From Mycolicibacterium sp. P9-64 (GTDB lineage Bacteria > Actinomycetota > Actinomycetes > Mycobacteriales > Mycobacteriaceae), in the NCBI RefSeq assembly GCF_008329605.1, contig NZ_NPKO01000005.1:124001-188000 (forward strand): a stretch of DNA of 64,000 nt. Reading direction: 5' to 3'. The notes under the pieces are model-generated. The model was not told where the DNA came from. It saw only the letters and a program-made list of their open reading frames with translations, and made no database searches. The position numbers and the translations under genes were made by a program. Of the stretch, positions 51,865 through 60,617 are shown piece by piece; position 1 is the stretch's first letter; the number at the start of each line of letters is the position of its first letter.

Positions 51865-52848
51865 TCAGTCGAAGGTGAGGACGAGTCGCCCGCGAATACC
51901 GCCAGCCTCCAGCGCGCGGTGCGCTTCGGCAGCGCACGCGGCGGGGTATGTCCGAGCCACCCGGAGGGTCAACTTCCCTTGCTCTGTCAGCCTTCCGAGC
52001 TCGTCGAGCTTGTCGTTGCGATGTGTGTACTCGGGAACGAAGACGTCACGGACCTTGATGCCGCGCTCCTCGCCAAGTCCCGTCAATCCCGCCAGCTCCC
52101 ACATGCGGACCGCGGCGATCTGGCCGTCGTCACGGATCGCGGGTACCACTTCTGCCCCTTGCAGTGCCGCATCGACCACTGCGGCGACGCCGTCTGGCCA
52201 CCATTGTCGGATCCGTTGTCCCACACCAGGTCCACGGGCGACGATTTGATCGGCGCCCAGTGCGGCCACTAGATTCTCGTCGGCAGGCGTGGCGTCGGCG
52301 ATGACCCGGAGTTCGTCGACCTTCGCCAGCTGAATGGCGTAGCCGCCGACCGCACCGGCCGAGCCGGTGATGGCCACGGTCTCACCCGGACCCAGATCCA
52401 GAATGTCCAAGGCGCGGCGAGCAGTGAGACCGTTCATCGGAAGCGTGGCGGCTTCAACGTGTGTGCTTGCCGCCGGAGCACGAGCGACCTGGTCGGCGTC
52501 GACGACGAGGTATTCGGCGTACGCGCCGCCCGTGGCATCGATGGGCATCACGATGGTCATCACCCGGTCACCCACTCGCAGATCGGTCTTGGCGCCGGGC
52601 CCAAGCTCATCAATGACGCCAGCAGCCTCCATTCCGGGAATGTAGGGCGGTTTCAGCGGGCCGGACCGCAGCATCTCGTCGAGGTCGCCGATACGCAGCA
52701 GTGTGTCCCCGGGGTTCACGGTGGCGGCGTGCACGCGGATCCGGACCTGGCCGGGCCCCGCCTCGGGGCGGGGAACCTCCACGAGTTCGAGGACGTCGGG
52801 GCCGCCGTACTCGGTGACGCCCACCGCCCGCATCGTCGGCGCGTTCAT
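51865..52848 (-). CDS. NADPH-quinone-oxidoreductase-like MDR enzyme
   Basis: 327 residues. GroES-like start ([34 protein letters not shown]), [16 protein letters not shown] and the Rossmann loop [18 protein letters not shown] (about 152-168). No zinc ligands, as in QOR-type reductases using NADPH. It overlaps the NTF2-like gene by four bases (ATGA). Probably it reduces quinones or electrophilic enones in a stress setting. Confidence 0.87.
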   Translation of the reverse strand: MNAPTMRAVGVTEYGGPDVLELVEVPRPEAGPGQVRIRVHAATVNPGDTLLRIGDLDEMLRSGPLKPPYIPGMEAAGVIDELGPGAKTDLRVGDRVMTIVMPIDATGGAYAEYLVVDADQVARAPAASTHVEAATLPMNGLTARRALDILDLGPGETVAITGSAGAVGGYAIQLAKVDELRVIADATPADENLVAALGADQIVARGPGVGQRIRQWWPDGVAAVVDAALQGAEVVPAIRDDGQIAAVRMWELAGLTGLGEERGIKVRDVFVPEYTHRNDKLDELGRLTEQGKLTLRVARTYPAACAAEAHRALEAGGIRGRLVLTFD

Positions 52849-53321
52849 AGACCGAGGTCGCTGAGACCGGGATGGTGTTGGGGGCGGGATTCATCGCTGT
52901 CCCAGTGAAATAGCCGCTCGTCGTCGGCGATGGCGACATCGTTGATGCTGGCGTGCCGTATCTTCATCAGCCCGTCGGCGTCGAACTCCCAATTCTCGTT
53001 GCCGTAGGCGCGGAACCACCGACCGGCTTCGTCGTGGAACTCGTAGGCGAAGCGCACCGCGATGCGGTCGTCACCGTAGGCCCAGAGCTCCTTGATGAGG
53101 CGATAGTCGCGTTCGCGCGCCCATTTGCCAGTCAGGAACTCCACGATCTGATCGCGGCCCTGCACGAAGGTGGAACGGTTGCGCCACCAACTGTCCGGTG
53201 TGTAGCCCAACGCAACTCGCTTCGGGTCACGAGTGTTCCAGAGGTTCTCACCCGCACGGACTTTCGCGGTCGCGGTCTCCTGGTTGAACGGAGGTACCAG
53301 TGCGGAGACGCTCGGCGTCAT
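52845..53321 (-). CDS. DUF1348 / NTF2-like protein
   Basis: 158 residues. NTF2-fold DUF1348 pattern: [77 protein letters not shown] and [13 protein letters not shown]. The aromatic pocket (WW, W-Y) is typical. No catalytic residues are certain. It is coupled to the MDR gene downstream and 10 bases from the hydrolase gene upstream, so it lies in the middle of a five-gene run led by the bicupin. Confidence 0.85.
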   Translation of the reverse strand: MTPSVSALVPPFNQETATAKVRAGENLWNTRDPKRVALGYTPDSWWRNRSTFVQGRDQIVEFLTGKWARERDYRLIKELWAYGDDRIAVRFAYEFHDEAGRWFRAYGNENWEFDADGLMKIRHASINDVAIADDERLFHWDSDESRPQHHPGLSDLGL

Positions 53322-53331
53322 CGTAGTTCCC

Positions 53332-54159
53332 CTAATCCTTCAGGAAGGCAAGTAGGTCGGCGTTGATGACGTCGGCGTGGGTGGTGGGCATGCCATGCGG
53401 GAAGTTATCGCGGTAGGTCTTGAGCGTCCCGTTCTTGAGCAGGTCAGCCGATTTCGGGCCGGCCGCCACATAAGGCACGATCTGATCGTCGACACTGTGC
53501 ATCACCAGCGTCGGGATGGTGATCTTCTTGAGGTCCTCGGTGAAGTCGGTCTGCGAGAACGCGACGATGCCGTCGTAGTGCGATAGCGCATCGCCCATCA
53601 TGCCTTGGCGCCACCAGTTTTCGATGACAGCCTCAGAGGACTCCACGCCAGGCTTGTCGAAGTTGTAGAACGGCCCCGTCGGTAGCGCCCGGTAGAACTC
53701 TGACCGGTTGGCGGCCAGTTGGGCCTGCAGATGATCGAACACGCTCTTGGGCAACCCTTCTGGGTTGGCCTCGGTCTGCATCATCAACGGCGGCACCGCG
53801 CTGATCAACGCGGCCTTGGAGGCGCGGCCTTCGCCGTGACGGGCCAGGAACCGCACCACTTCACCGCCGCCGGTGGAGTGGCCGACGTGGACGGCGTCTT
53901 GCAGATCGAGGTGCTCGACGACCGCGGCCAAATCATCGGCATAGTGATCCAGGTCGTGCCCGTCGGGAGTCTGGGTAGACCGCCCATGCCCCCGGCGGTC
54001 CGCAGCAACAACGCGGTAGCCCTGCGATCGGAAGAACAACATTTGGTTGTCCCAATCATCGGAGGACAGCGGCCAACCGTGGCTGAACACGATGGGCTGA
54101 CCCTGACCCCAATCCTTGTAGAAGATCTCGGTGCCGTCGGGTGTGGTGACCGTGGGCAT
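53332..54159 (-). CDS. Alpha/beta hydrolase, non-heme chloroperoxidase/arylesterase type
   Basis: 275 residues, the family length. [17 protein letters not shown] (oxyanion), [11 protein letters not shown], nucleophile elbow GHSTGG (93-98, Ser95), acid Asp in SVDDQIVPY and His in [12 protein letters not shown]. Enzymes of this group hydrolyse aryl esters and, with acetate, act as perhydrolases. The start is ATG 54159, nine bases after the bicupin stop. Confidence 0.88.
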   Translation of the reverse strand: MPTVTTPDGTEIFYKDWGQGQPIVFSHGWPLSSDDWDNQMLFFRSQGYRVVAADRRGHGRSTQTPDGHDLDHYADDLAAVVEHLDLQDAVHVGHSTGGGEVVRFLARHGEGRASKAALISAVPPLMMQTEANPEGLPKSVFDHLQAQLAANRSEFYRALPTGPFYNFDKPGVESSEAVIENWWRQGMMGDALSHYDGIVAFSQTDFTEDLKKITIPTLVMHSVDDQIVPYVAAGPKSADLLKNGTLKTYRDNFPHGMPTTHADVINADLLAFLKD

Positions 54160-54168
54160 GTGGACTCC

Positions 54169-55362
54169 TTATCCTTGTCCGGGCATCAACAGGGGCTTGT
54201 CCTTGCGCATGGCGTCGAGGGTGGCTTGGTCCAGATTCAACGTGGCCGCCACGACAGCCTGGGGGGTCAGACCGAGCCATTGGTTGGCTGAGAAATCCTC
54301 GAAGTGGTCGCTTCGGAATAGTTCCAGCATCTGTACCGGTTCATCGCCAACGCACTCGAAGTAATGGCCCATGGCGCGCGGGACATAACCGACGTCTCCT
54401 GGGTAGAAGTCGTAAGTGCGGGCCTTCCCGCTGGAACCGAAGACCGTCATCCGGGCATGCCCGGAGAGCCAGTACTGCCATTCGTCGTTGTTCGGGTGCC
54501 AGTGCATCTCACGAAGGGCGCCGGGTTGAAGTTCCACCCAAGCCGCTGCGATCGTCGAGGCGGACGGAAAGTTCTTGGAATCGGTGATCCGAACACTGCC
54601 ACCCGGAACCTCGACCGGGTCTTGGGCGAGCATGCGATGAGTCATGCGTTCGGCGGTACCGGCCGGCGATCGGACCGCATCGATGTCAGCGACCAGCGCG
54701 CCCGGCACTTCGCCAGGGAAGATGTAGCGGCTGTGTTCAATCTCCGCGGCGCTGGGAATGTTGTCGAACGCCGATTCCGGAACCGCGAAGTTATTGGCCA
54801 GCACATGCTTTGGCGTGTGTGCGAACCAGTCAGTGACCAGAAAGGTCTCGTTCTCCGAAAAGTTCCCATCATCGAAGACGAGCAGGAATTCACAATCTTC
54901 GAGGGCCTGGATCGAGTGCGGGAAACCCGACCGGAAGTTCCACAGATCGCCCCGGCCGACGTCATCGATGAAGTTGCGCCCCTGCTGATCGATCGCGGCG
55001 ATCCGGGCGCTGCCTGCCAGCATGAATGCCCACTCGGCCTCTCGATGCCAATGCAGCTCCCGATAGGCGCCCGCCTTCAGCCGCATGTTCACCCCCGCCA
55101 ACGTCGTCGCGATGGGTAAGTCCCGCGCGGTCACCTCCCGCGCCCAACCACCGTCCAGCAGGCGATTGTGCGCGGCGGCGAACGAAAACTTCAGGTTCGG
55201 CATGCTGCCGGAATCGGTCGACGGGGCCCCGGGGTTCTGGGCGCCGACGGCAACGTTGTCGGGGCCGAGAACCGTAGCGCCGTCCTCACCCTTGATGGTC
55301 GGCACGCTCTGATCATCAGATGCACTGCCATTCGTCGAGCTTCGTACTGGCGAAGTGGTCAT
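54169..55362 (-). CDS. Bicupin, oxalate-decarboxylase family
   Basis: 397 residues from ATG 55362 (AAGGAGC about 9 bases upstream). Two cupin domains: the first has RELHWHREAEWAFMLAGSARI and the second REMHWHPNNDEWQYWLSGHARM, both giving the H-x-H-x(3-4)-E manganese site, with later H in FPHSIQAL and MGHYFECV. This is the OxdC layout, which splits oxalate to formate and CO2 and may supply formate. The N-terminal 50 residues are unstructured. A duplicated promoter lies at 55414-55489. A longer in-frame start at 55500 would put that promoter inside the gene. Confidence 0.87.
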   Translation of the reverse strand: MTTSPVRSSTNGSASDDQSVPTIKGEDGATVLGPDNVAVGAQNPGAPSTDSGSMPNLKFSFAAAHNRLLDGGWAREVTARDLPIATTLAGVNMRLKAGAYRELHWHREAEWAFMLAGSARIAAIDQQGRNFIDDVGRGDLWNFRSGFPHSIQALEDCEFLLVFDDGNFSENETFLVTDWFAHTPKHVLANNFAVPESAFDNIPSAAEIEHSRYIFPGEVPGALVADIDAVRSPAGTAERMTHRMLAQDPVEVPGGSVRITDSKNFPSASTIAAAWVELQPGALREMHWHPNNDEWQYWLSGHARMTVFGSSGKARTYDFYPGDVGYVPRAMGHYFECVGDEPVQMLELFRSDHFEDFSANQWLGLTPQAVVAATLNLDQATLDAMRKDKPLLMPGQG

Positions 55363-55834
55363 TGCTCCAAGCTCCTTCAGGAGGATCGGCACCGATGCTG
55401 ACTGAGTGAGATGCGTCGGTCTGGTGCTCATCATCGCCACGGCCCAGTGCCGCGCGGATCCGCCAGAGGACAGTGCAACCGGCCAGTCTTGGCCGGCCAA
55501 CGTTCTCAGCGTTGCCCGGTGGCTCGTCGCTCGACCAACTTGATGCCGGTACTACGAAGTCGTCTTGGGGGCACTGAATGCAGTGATCGCTGCTGGTGAG
55601 GATGGCATGTGGCGGGGGCGGGTACTGACGTGAAGCCATCGCCTTGGGCGGAATTCGCAGGGGACTGAACGGGCGGAATGAGCGTCACGGATCGTCACTG
55701 CCCACGAATGGATAGCCCTTCAGTTGACCGGTGCGATCGCAAGGAGCCAACCATCAGCACAGGACAGAATGTGGCCACCAATACCACTGAGAACGAGTCG
55801 GGCGGGCCGCCGTCGGCCGCACCCCATGGTCGAT
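55363..55834. other. 472-base gene-free stretch upstream of the bicupin
   Basis: Holds promoter copy 2 (55414-55489), which is followed by GGCCA-GTCT-TGGCC (55481-55494) and TTGGCCGGCCAA. The rest, up to the DUF4193 stop at 55835, contains no convincing gene on either strand. Confidence 0.6.
55414..55489 (-). promoter_or_regulatory. Duplicated promoter block, copy 2 (bicupin operon)
   Basis: Same element as 46080-46156, with identical spacing between its conserved blocks apart from one base. It lies 52 bases before ATG 55362. It contains GGCCA-GTCT-TGGCC at its far end, a probable operator. Confidence 0.75.
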
Positions 55835-56134
55835 TCAGGCGCAGTCAGCGCAGATCAGCCGATCACCCAACTGCCGTGCCAGCCGATGACGGTGCTGCAC
55901 CAGGAAGCAACTCGAGCACGTGAATTCGTCGGCCTGTTTGGGCAGTACTCGGACCGTGAATTCCTCACCGGAGAGGTCCGCTCCCGGCAACTCGAACCCC
56001 TCGAGATCCTCGCCCTCGTCGAAATCGATGACGGCGACTGCGGCATCGTTGCGTCGTCCGCCCAACACGTCGAGTGATTCGTCGGCGACGTCGTCGCTCT
56101 CGGTCTTTCTGGGGGCGTCGTAGTCCGTGGCCAT
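55835..56134 (-). CDS. DUF4193 zinc-ribbon protein
   Basis: 99 residues. Acidic N-terminal half, then a GEEFTVRVLPKQADEFTCSSCFLVQHRHRLARQLGDRLICADCA ending with C-x2-C ... C-x2-C, the DUF4193 zinc ribbon common in actinobacteria. It may be a small nucleic-acid-binding or RNA-polymerase-associated factor, which is unproven. The start is ATG 56134, with GAGGAT upstream. It stands alone between the bicupin operon and the acyl-CoA-dehydrogenase-like gene. Confidence 0.87.
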   Translation of the reverse strand: MATDYDAPRKTESDDVADESLDVLGGRRNDAAVAVIDFDEGEDLEGFELPGADLSGEEFTVRVLPKQADEFTCSSCFLVQHRHRLARQLGDRLICADCA

Positions 56135-56230
56135 CGGAATCCTCTCTGGTTCTCAAGCAGTGATCGGTGAACGCTGGCGCCGGCTCCGATGTTCCCGCGG
56201 TCCGTCGCCTCTGCGTGTTGCCCTTGAAGT

Positions 56231-57427
56231 TCAGACGATGTCGCTGTTGGGATCGAGCCCTGCCAGGACACGGCCGTAGGCTTCATCGCCGCTGTTGGGC
56301 TGGATGGCCGCATGCTGATGAAGGACGTTGACGTCGCGAAAGTACCGCTGCATGTCTGCGCTGAGGAGGACGTGCGACGCACTACTCGCCTCGAACAGTT
56401 GATTGACGCAGGCCCGGGACAGGCTCGCGATATGGCCGATGTAGCCGCGGGCCTGCGCCCGCTCCAGCATCGTCGGACGCTTGTGCAGGGCTCCCTGATA
56501 CAGCTCGCTGAGCCGATTGGTGAACATCTCGGCGGCCTCCAGGTCGTACTGCGCCTTGGCCAGTTGATGATGTAGGAACGGGGCCTCTGCGGCCTTGGGC
56601 CACGCGGTGTAGGTGATGGGTCCACGTGTTGGCAGCGTCTGCATGAAGCAGTCCATCGCACCCCTCGCCATTCCGAGCAACGCGGGCGCGCTCCCGGCGT
56701 TGATGAACATCACGAACGGCCGGTTGAAGTACGGCTCGTGCGAGTATCGCCGAGTCGGATAGCGGCCCTCGGCGAGATCGCTGGCGAGGATGGTGCGCGC
56801 CGCAGGGACGAACACGTCCTCGACGACCGCGACGTTCGTAGCGGTGCCCGCCATGCCGGCGGCGCGCCAGTTGTCCTGATGCGCCACGTCCGCGGTAGGC
56901 ACGAGCACCAATCGCGGGCCAGAGTCCTCCTCGCCGGGCACCACGCACGAGGCTGCGAACCAATTGCTGTGAACGCCGCCGGTGTTCCACGTCCACCGGC
57001 CAGTCACGCGATAGCCACCGCTCACGGGCACGGCCTGGCCGGTGGGTGCGATGGCCGTGGTGATGCGCAAGTCGGGCGTCGCGTAGATCTCGTCCACCGC
57101 GTCGTCGGCAAGAAGCGCAGGAATGACGTTGGAGAGCAACATGATCGTGCACATCCAGCCCGTAGACGGGCAGCCCCGTGAGATCTGCGCCAAGACTTCG
57201 GCAATGACGAAGTCGTCCCCTTGGTAACCGCCGACGTCGGTGGGCATGGCGAGCCGGAAGACGCCAGCCTCGGTCAGATCGCGGAGGTTCTCCGGATGCA
57301 TGTGGCGAAGTGTCTCCGTCTCCGGCGCTCTTTCCCGCAATCGGTCCACCAGGCCGTTGACCCGCACCAGCACGTCGTGGGCGGCGAGTAGAGGCGGTGC
57401 CGGAACACCATGAAGCGCAGAAGCCAT
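56231..57427 (-). CDS. Acyl-CoA-dehydrogenase-fold flavoprotein (HsaA/DszC-type)
   Basis: 398 residues. The acyl-CoA dehydrogenase fold starts with RERAPETETLRHMHPENLRDLTEAGVFRLAMPTDVGGY. CPSTGWMCTIMLLS, GYRVTGRWTWNTGGVHSNWF (FMN/FAD pocket) and AAEMFTNRLSELYQGALHKRPTMLERAQARGYIGHIASLSRACVNQLFEASSASHV follow. These resemble the flavin-dependent hydroxylases of the HsaA/DszC group rather than true dehydrogenases, since the catalytic Glu is not clear. The substrate is unknown. The start is ATG 57427. Confidence 0.85.
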   Translation of the reverse strand: MASALHGVPAPPLLAAHDVLVRVNGLVDRLRERAPETETLRHMHPENLRDLTEAGVFRLAMPTDVGGYQGDDFVIAEVLAQISRGCPSTGWMCTIMLLSNVIPALLADDAVDEIYATPDLRITTAIAPTGQAVPVSGGYRVTGRWTWNTGGVHSNWFAASCVVPGEEDSGPRLVLVPTADVAHQDNWRAAGMAGTATNVAVVEDVFVPAARTILASDLAEGRYPTRRYSHEPYFNRPFVMFINAGSAPALLGMARGAMDCFMQTLPTRGPITYTAWPKAAEAPFLHHQLAKAQYDLEAAEMFTNRLSELYQGALHKRPTMLERAQARGYIGHIASLSRACVNQLFEASSASHVLLSADMQRYFRDVNVLHQHAAIQPNSGDEAYGRVLAGLDPNSDIV

Positions 57428-57600
57428 CGGAGATTCCCATCGGTGGAGGTAAGCAATTCCCTTGATGAGAACGTGCAGTCGCCATCAATGATTCGCAGTG
57501 CGGCGTTCGGATCCGGTGTGGGTTTCCTGAGTCATAGTGGGTTATGTGTCCCATTACGTAGTATCGGTGTCCTCTGCTCGAACGACGTGAAGGACAAGGC

Positions 57601-58038
57601 ATGCGACGCCGTACAGAAGCCGCGTGGATCGCCATCGGGACCGGTATCGCCTTGGCGGCAATGACACCGGCGAGCGCTCACGCCACTCCGTCGACCGGTG
57701 TCACCGCCGTGACGCTGTCCAAGCAGACCGTCGACGGCAAGGACTACATCGTTTCCGATATCACCATCGCACCTGGTGGAAGCACCGGTTGGCATACCCA
57801 CCGCGGCGAGATCTATGGCGTCATGAAGGCTGGGACGCTGACGCACTACGCGGCCGACTGCAGCCAGGATGGCGTCTACCAGGCAGGCGACCCGATCACC
57901 GATCCCACGGGGCTCGACCACGTGCACATCGCTCGCAACCTCGGCTCCACGCCGTTGGTGCTCGAGGTCACCTATGTCGACACCGCAGGTGCTCCGACCT
58001 CCGACACCGCTTCGAACCCGGGTTGTGACTTCAACTGA
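57601..58038 (+). CDS. Secreted cupin-domain protein
   Basis: 145 residues from ATG 57601. Sec signal peptide (AAWIAIGTGIALAAM, cleavage at AHA-TP, about 28). One cupin barrel with the metal site GWHTHRGEIYGVMKAGTLTHY (His, His, Glu) and LDHVHIARN later. Two cysteines (DCS, GCDFN) may pair. Exported cupins with this motif are of unknown function. It lies beside the ECF sigma factor/DUF417 pair and may belong to its regulon. Confidence 0.8.
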   Translation: MRRRTEAAWIAIGTGIALAAMTPASAHATPSTGVTAVTLSKQTVDGKDYIVSDITIAPGGSTGWHTHRGEIYGVMKAGTLTHYAADCSQDGVYQAGDPITDPTGLDHVHIARNLGSTPLVLEVTYVDTAGAPTSDTASNPGCDFN

Positions 58039-58132
58039 TCTGACTCGGTTGTAGGGCAAGGCTTCTCGCTGGGGATGTAGTGGGAGTCTGCTGCACGGTC
58101 GCTGACCTGTACCGACGCCGGCGTAGCTGCCG

Positions 58133-58642
58133 CTAGACGGTCTCGGTACCCCGGCGGGATGCCGCGCGCGCAGAGTCCACCAGCGTCCACAGTGAGATAC
58201 CGAGGAGCGGGACATCCTTGAGCAGGAATTCGCCGGTGAGCGACAACGCAGGGAAGCCGCCGCCTGCAGGCTCGCCCACGCCGGGCGTGGTGAACAGGAA
58301 GCTGATCGTGGAGAGGAACAGCACGACGGCGATCAGGCTGCCCACCATTGAAATCCGCGGGGCGATCGGCTTGATCGCCAGCAGCACGGCCGAAGTCAAC
58401 TCGAGCACACCGAGGAGCGCGGAGAACGTGTAGACCGGCATGAAGTTGTAGAGCCAGCCCATGAAGGGACTGTTGGCAACGAGCGGCACGATCTGGTGCG
58501 CTTCGAAGTTGGCGAACTTGAGGGCACCGATCCAGCCGATCACCAAGACGAGGCCGTAACGGCTCAACAGCGCTGCCAGTCCTTCGATCTGGGGCAAGGC
58601 GGCCACCCGGTCGATGCTCAGTTGGGTGCGTGAAGCGGACAT
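58133..58642 (-). CDS. DUF417 family membrane protein (YkgB/RclC-like)
   Basis: 169 residues from ATG 58642 (AAGGAG 8 bases upstream). Four helices: LVLVIGWIGALKFANFEAHQIVPLVANSPFMGWLYNF (DUF417 signature), FSALLGVLELTSAVLLAI, GSLIAVVLFLSTISFLFTTPGV and LKDVPLLGISLWTLV. Related E. coli RclC is part of the reactive-chlorine response. It follows the ECF sigma factor by 44 bases; a GTTGAC direct repeat lies in that space. The two probably form a stress-response operon. Confidence 0.85.
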   Translation of the reverse strand: MSASRTQLSIDRVAALPQIEGLAALLSRYGLVLVIGWIGALKFANFEAHQIVPLVANSPFMGWLYNFMPVYTFSALLGVLELTSAVLLAIKPIAPRISMVGSLIAVVLFLSTISFLFTTPGVGEPAGGGFPALSLTGEFLLKDVPLLGISLWTLVDSARAASRRGTETV

Positions 58643-58686
58643 GTGTTTCTCCTTCGATATGTGAGTTGTCAACGACGTCAACAAAA

Positions 58687-59334
58687 TTACGTAGCTGGGA
58701 TGCCAACTCGGGCCACGGACCCGGTGATGGCTGGTATCAGGGATTCCGATGGGCTCGGCTCGGCGGCAGAGAGCATGCTCCGCAATCGCCTTCTGCCACG
58801 GTGCAATCTGGACATCACGGTGCCCTTTTCGGCTCCCGTGATCTCCGCGATTTCGTTGTAGCTCAGGCCCTCGACGTCGGCGTAGTAGATGGCGACGCGG
58901 AACACTTCCGGCAGTGATCGCACGGCTGCCGCAAGTGCGGCATTCAGAGTTCCGCTCAGCGCCTGTTCCTCTGCCGACGCTCCCGCTATCGAGTTCGGCA
59001 ACTGTGCCGCAAGTAGTTCCGCGGAGATCTGATCGATCGAGAACGACGGCGGCTGGCGTTTGGCTTTGCGATAGGTGTCGATGTACGCGTTGGTCATGAT
59101 GCGGTTCAGCCACGCGTTGAGGTTCGAACCCTGCCGAAACGTGTGAAAATACGTGTAGGCGTTGATCATCGTGTCCTGCACCAGGTCTTCGGCGTCCGCG
59201 CGGTTTCGGGTCAGCCACGTGGCCCGACGGAGCAGATGCTCCAACAGTGGGATGGCGTCCTGTTGGAACCGCTCCCTCCGCTCGACATCGGCACGGCTGA
59301 ATGGCGTGGGCGCACCCTCTTCGAGGGGTTTCAT
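58687..59334 (-). CDS. ECF-type RNA polymerase sigma factor
   Basis: 215 residues. Region 2 is ATWLTRNRADAEDLVQDTMINAYTYFHTFRQGSNLNAWLNRIMTNAYIDTYRKAKR (about 38-93); region 4 is LPEVFRVAIYYADVEGLSYNEIAEITGAEKGTVMSRLHRGRRRLRSML (about 142-190). The close match of the GSNLNAWL and EGFSYKEIA-type elements to SigH/SigR recalls redox-responsive sigma factors, though no anti-sigma gene is adjacent. It is followed by DUF417. It ends with a 25-residue tail. Confidence 0.88.
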   Translation of the reverse strand: MKPLEEGAPTPFSRADVERRERFQQDAIPLLEHLLRRATWLTRNRADAEDLVQDTMINAYTYFHTFRQGSNLNAWLNRIMTNAYIDTYRKAKRQPPSFSIDQISAELLAAQLPNSIAGASAEEQALSGTLNAALAAAVRSLPEVFRVAIYYADVEGLSYNEIAEITGAEKGTVMSRLHRGRRRLRSMLSAAEPSPSESLIPAITGSVARVGIPAT

Positions 59335-59541
59335 GTCACAGTTTCCTTGCTAGACCTAGCGGTATCCCTTCCCCAAAGATGTAACGCGACGGCCAGCCGA
59401 TTCGATAGACGTGACCCAGGCGAATGAACTACTGCCGTCATAGAAAATCGTTGTACCGCAACGCCATCTGTGCCGGTCTGGCGACGTTCTAGGCAGTGTG
59501 ATGCACTCCGATGCACGACATCTGGCCATGGCGAACGGCTG

Positions 59542-60480
59542 TCATGACGCCGGCGGTAGGTCGTGGTGTTCGTCGAGTAGCGCTACCAGGTGCGCGAGGC
59601 CGCGGTGGTATGAGTTCGCCGGCCACGCTGCCCACGTTCGTCGCCGGACGGGGTGGCCGCTAATGGGTTGCCAGCGAATCGAATCCGGGAGGATGGATCG
59701 CCAGCTCGCCGGTGCCAGTGCGAAGACCTTGCCTGCGCTGACGGCGGCGAAGGTGACCTCCTGGATGGGAGCCTCGGCGAACGAGGTCGACGTGCTGATG
59801 GGCACTCCGTGGCTACGCAGTGTCGCGGTGAGCTCGTCGTACCAGGCCGGACTGTTGCAGCGGGGAAATCCCAACCACTCGAGCCCTGCGAGTTCGTCGA
59901 GCCTGATCTGCTCAGAAGCGCCAAGCTGCTCGAGATGCGTGGCCGCCAGCAGTACTCCGAGTTGTTCTTCGACGACGAGGTTGACGTCCAGATCGTTCGA
60001 CGACGGCCGTTCCCTGATCAGGCCGAGATCGAGATCGCCCGAGCGCAGTGCCGAGATCTGGTTCGCAGTGGACATGTGCCGGAGGTTGACGCGGGTGGCG
60101 GGGGAGCGCGAAGCCAGGCCGGTGAGTGCATTGGGGAGTAGCGCCGTCGGCAGCTCGAGTGGAACACCCACGCGCACCGTGTTGTTGGCGGCGGCGTGAT
60201 GCTGGGCCATCGACGCGGCGACTTCCTGATGCCTCGAGATGAGGTCGCGAGCCTCGGTGAGCAGGGCTGCGCCTGCTGGCGTGGTGGCAACACCCGCGCT
60301 GGTACGCACCAGGAGTTCGACGCGGAGACGCCTCTCCAAATTGTGGATGGTCTGGGAAACCGCGGGCTGGCTGAGGTGCAGCCGACGGGCGGCCGCGGAC
60401 ATACCGCCCTCTTCGACGACGGCCACGAACGCCCGGAGTTCACGCAGTTCCACGAGGACCGCCCGGCTGAAAGCTGACAT
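59542..60480 (-). CDS. LysR-family transcriptional regulator
   Basis: 312 residues. Winged HTH ELRELRAFVAVVEEGGMSAAARRLHLSQPAVSQTIHNLERRLRVELLVRTSAGVATTPAG (about 8-70), then the two-lobed LysR substrate domain (VRVGVPLELPTALLPNALTGLASRSPATRVNL, LRSGDLDLGLIRERPSS). It is divergent from the CGNR gene, with an unusually AT-rich palindrome between them, the usual design of an autoregulated LysR and its target. The ligand is unknown. Confidence 0.88.
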   Translation of the reverse strand: MSAFSRAVLVELRELRAFVAVVEEGGMSAAARRLHLSQPAVSQTIHNLERRLRVELLVRTSAGVATTPAGAALLTEARDLISRHQEVAASMAQHHAAANNTVRVGVPLELPTALLPNALTGLASRSPATRVNLRHMSTANQISALRSGDLDLGLIRERPSSNDLDVNLVVEEQLGVLLAATHLEQLGASEQIRLDELAGLEWLGFPRCNSPAWYDELTATLRSHGVPISTSTSFAEAPIQEVTFAAVSAGKVFALAPASWRSILPDSIRWQPISGHPVRRRTWAAWPANSYHRGLAHLVALLDEHHDLPPAS

Positions 60481-60532
60481 GCCCGATCGAGAGGCGACCG
60501 GCCTTGGGGTGAGGCATCGGCCTCCTTCGTTG

Positions 60533-60561
60533 CTAATGGATAATATCTATTTATACATTAG
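60533..60561. promoter_or_regulatory. AT-rich palindrome in the LysR/CGNR divergent promoter
   Basis: CTAATG (60533-60538) and CATTAG (60556-60561) flank an almost pure A/T core, in contrast to the high-GC surroundings. A LysR T-N11-A box can be drawn in it. Confidence 0.5.
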
Positions 60562-60617
60562 GATGGTAGGTAGGCCCAATCCGCGTGGTCAAGCGACTGG
60601 CAGAATCGGAGCGCATC

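Noticed and set aside
59335..59400. A SigH/SigF-like promoter for the ECF sigma gene
   Set aside because: GGGAA and GGGATAC are present, but no partner element at the right distance could be defended.
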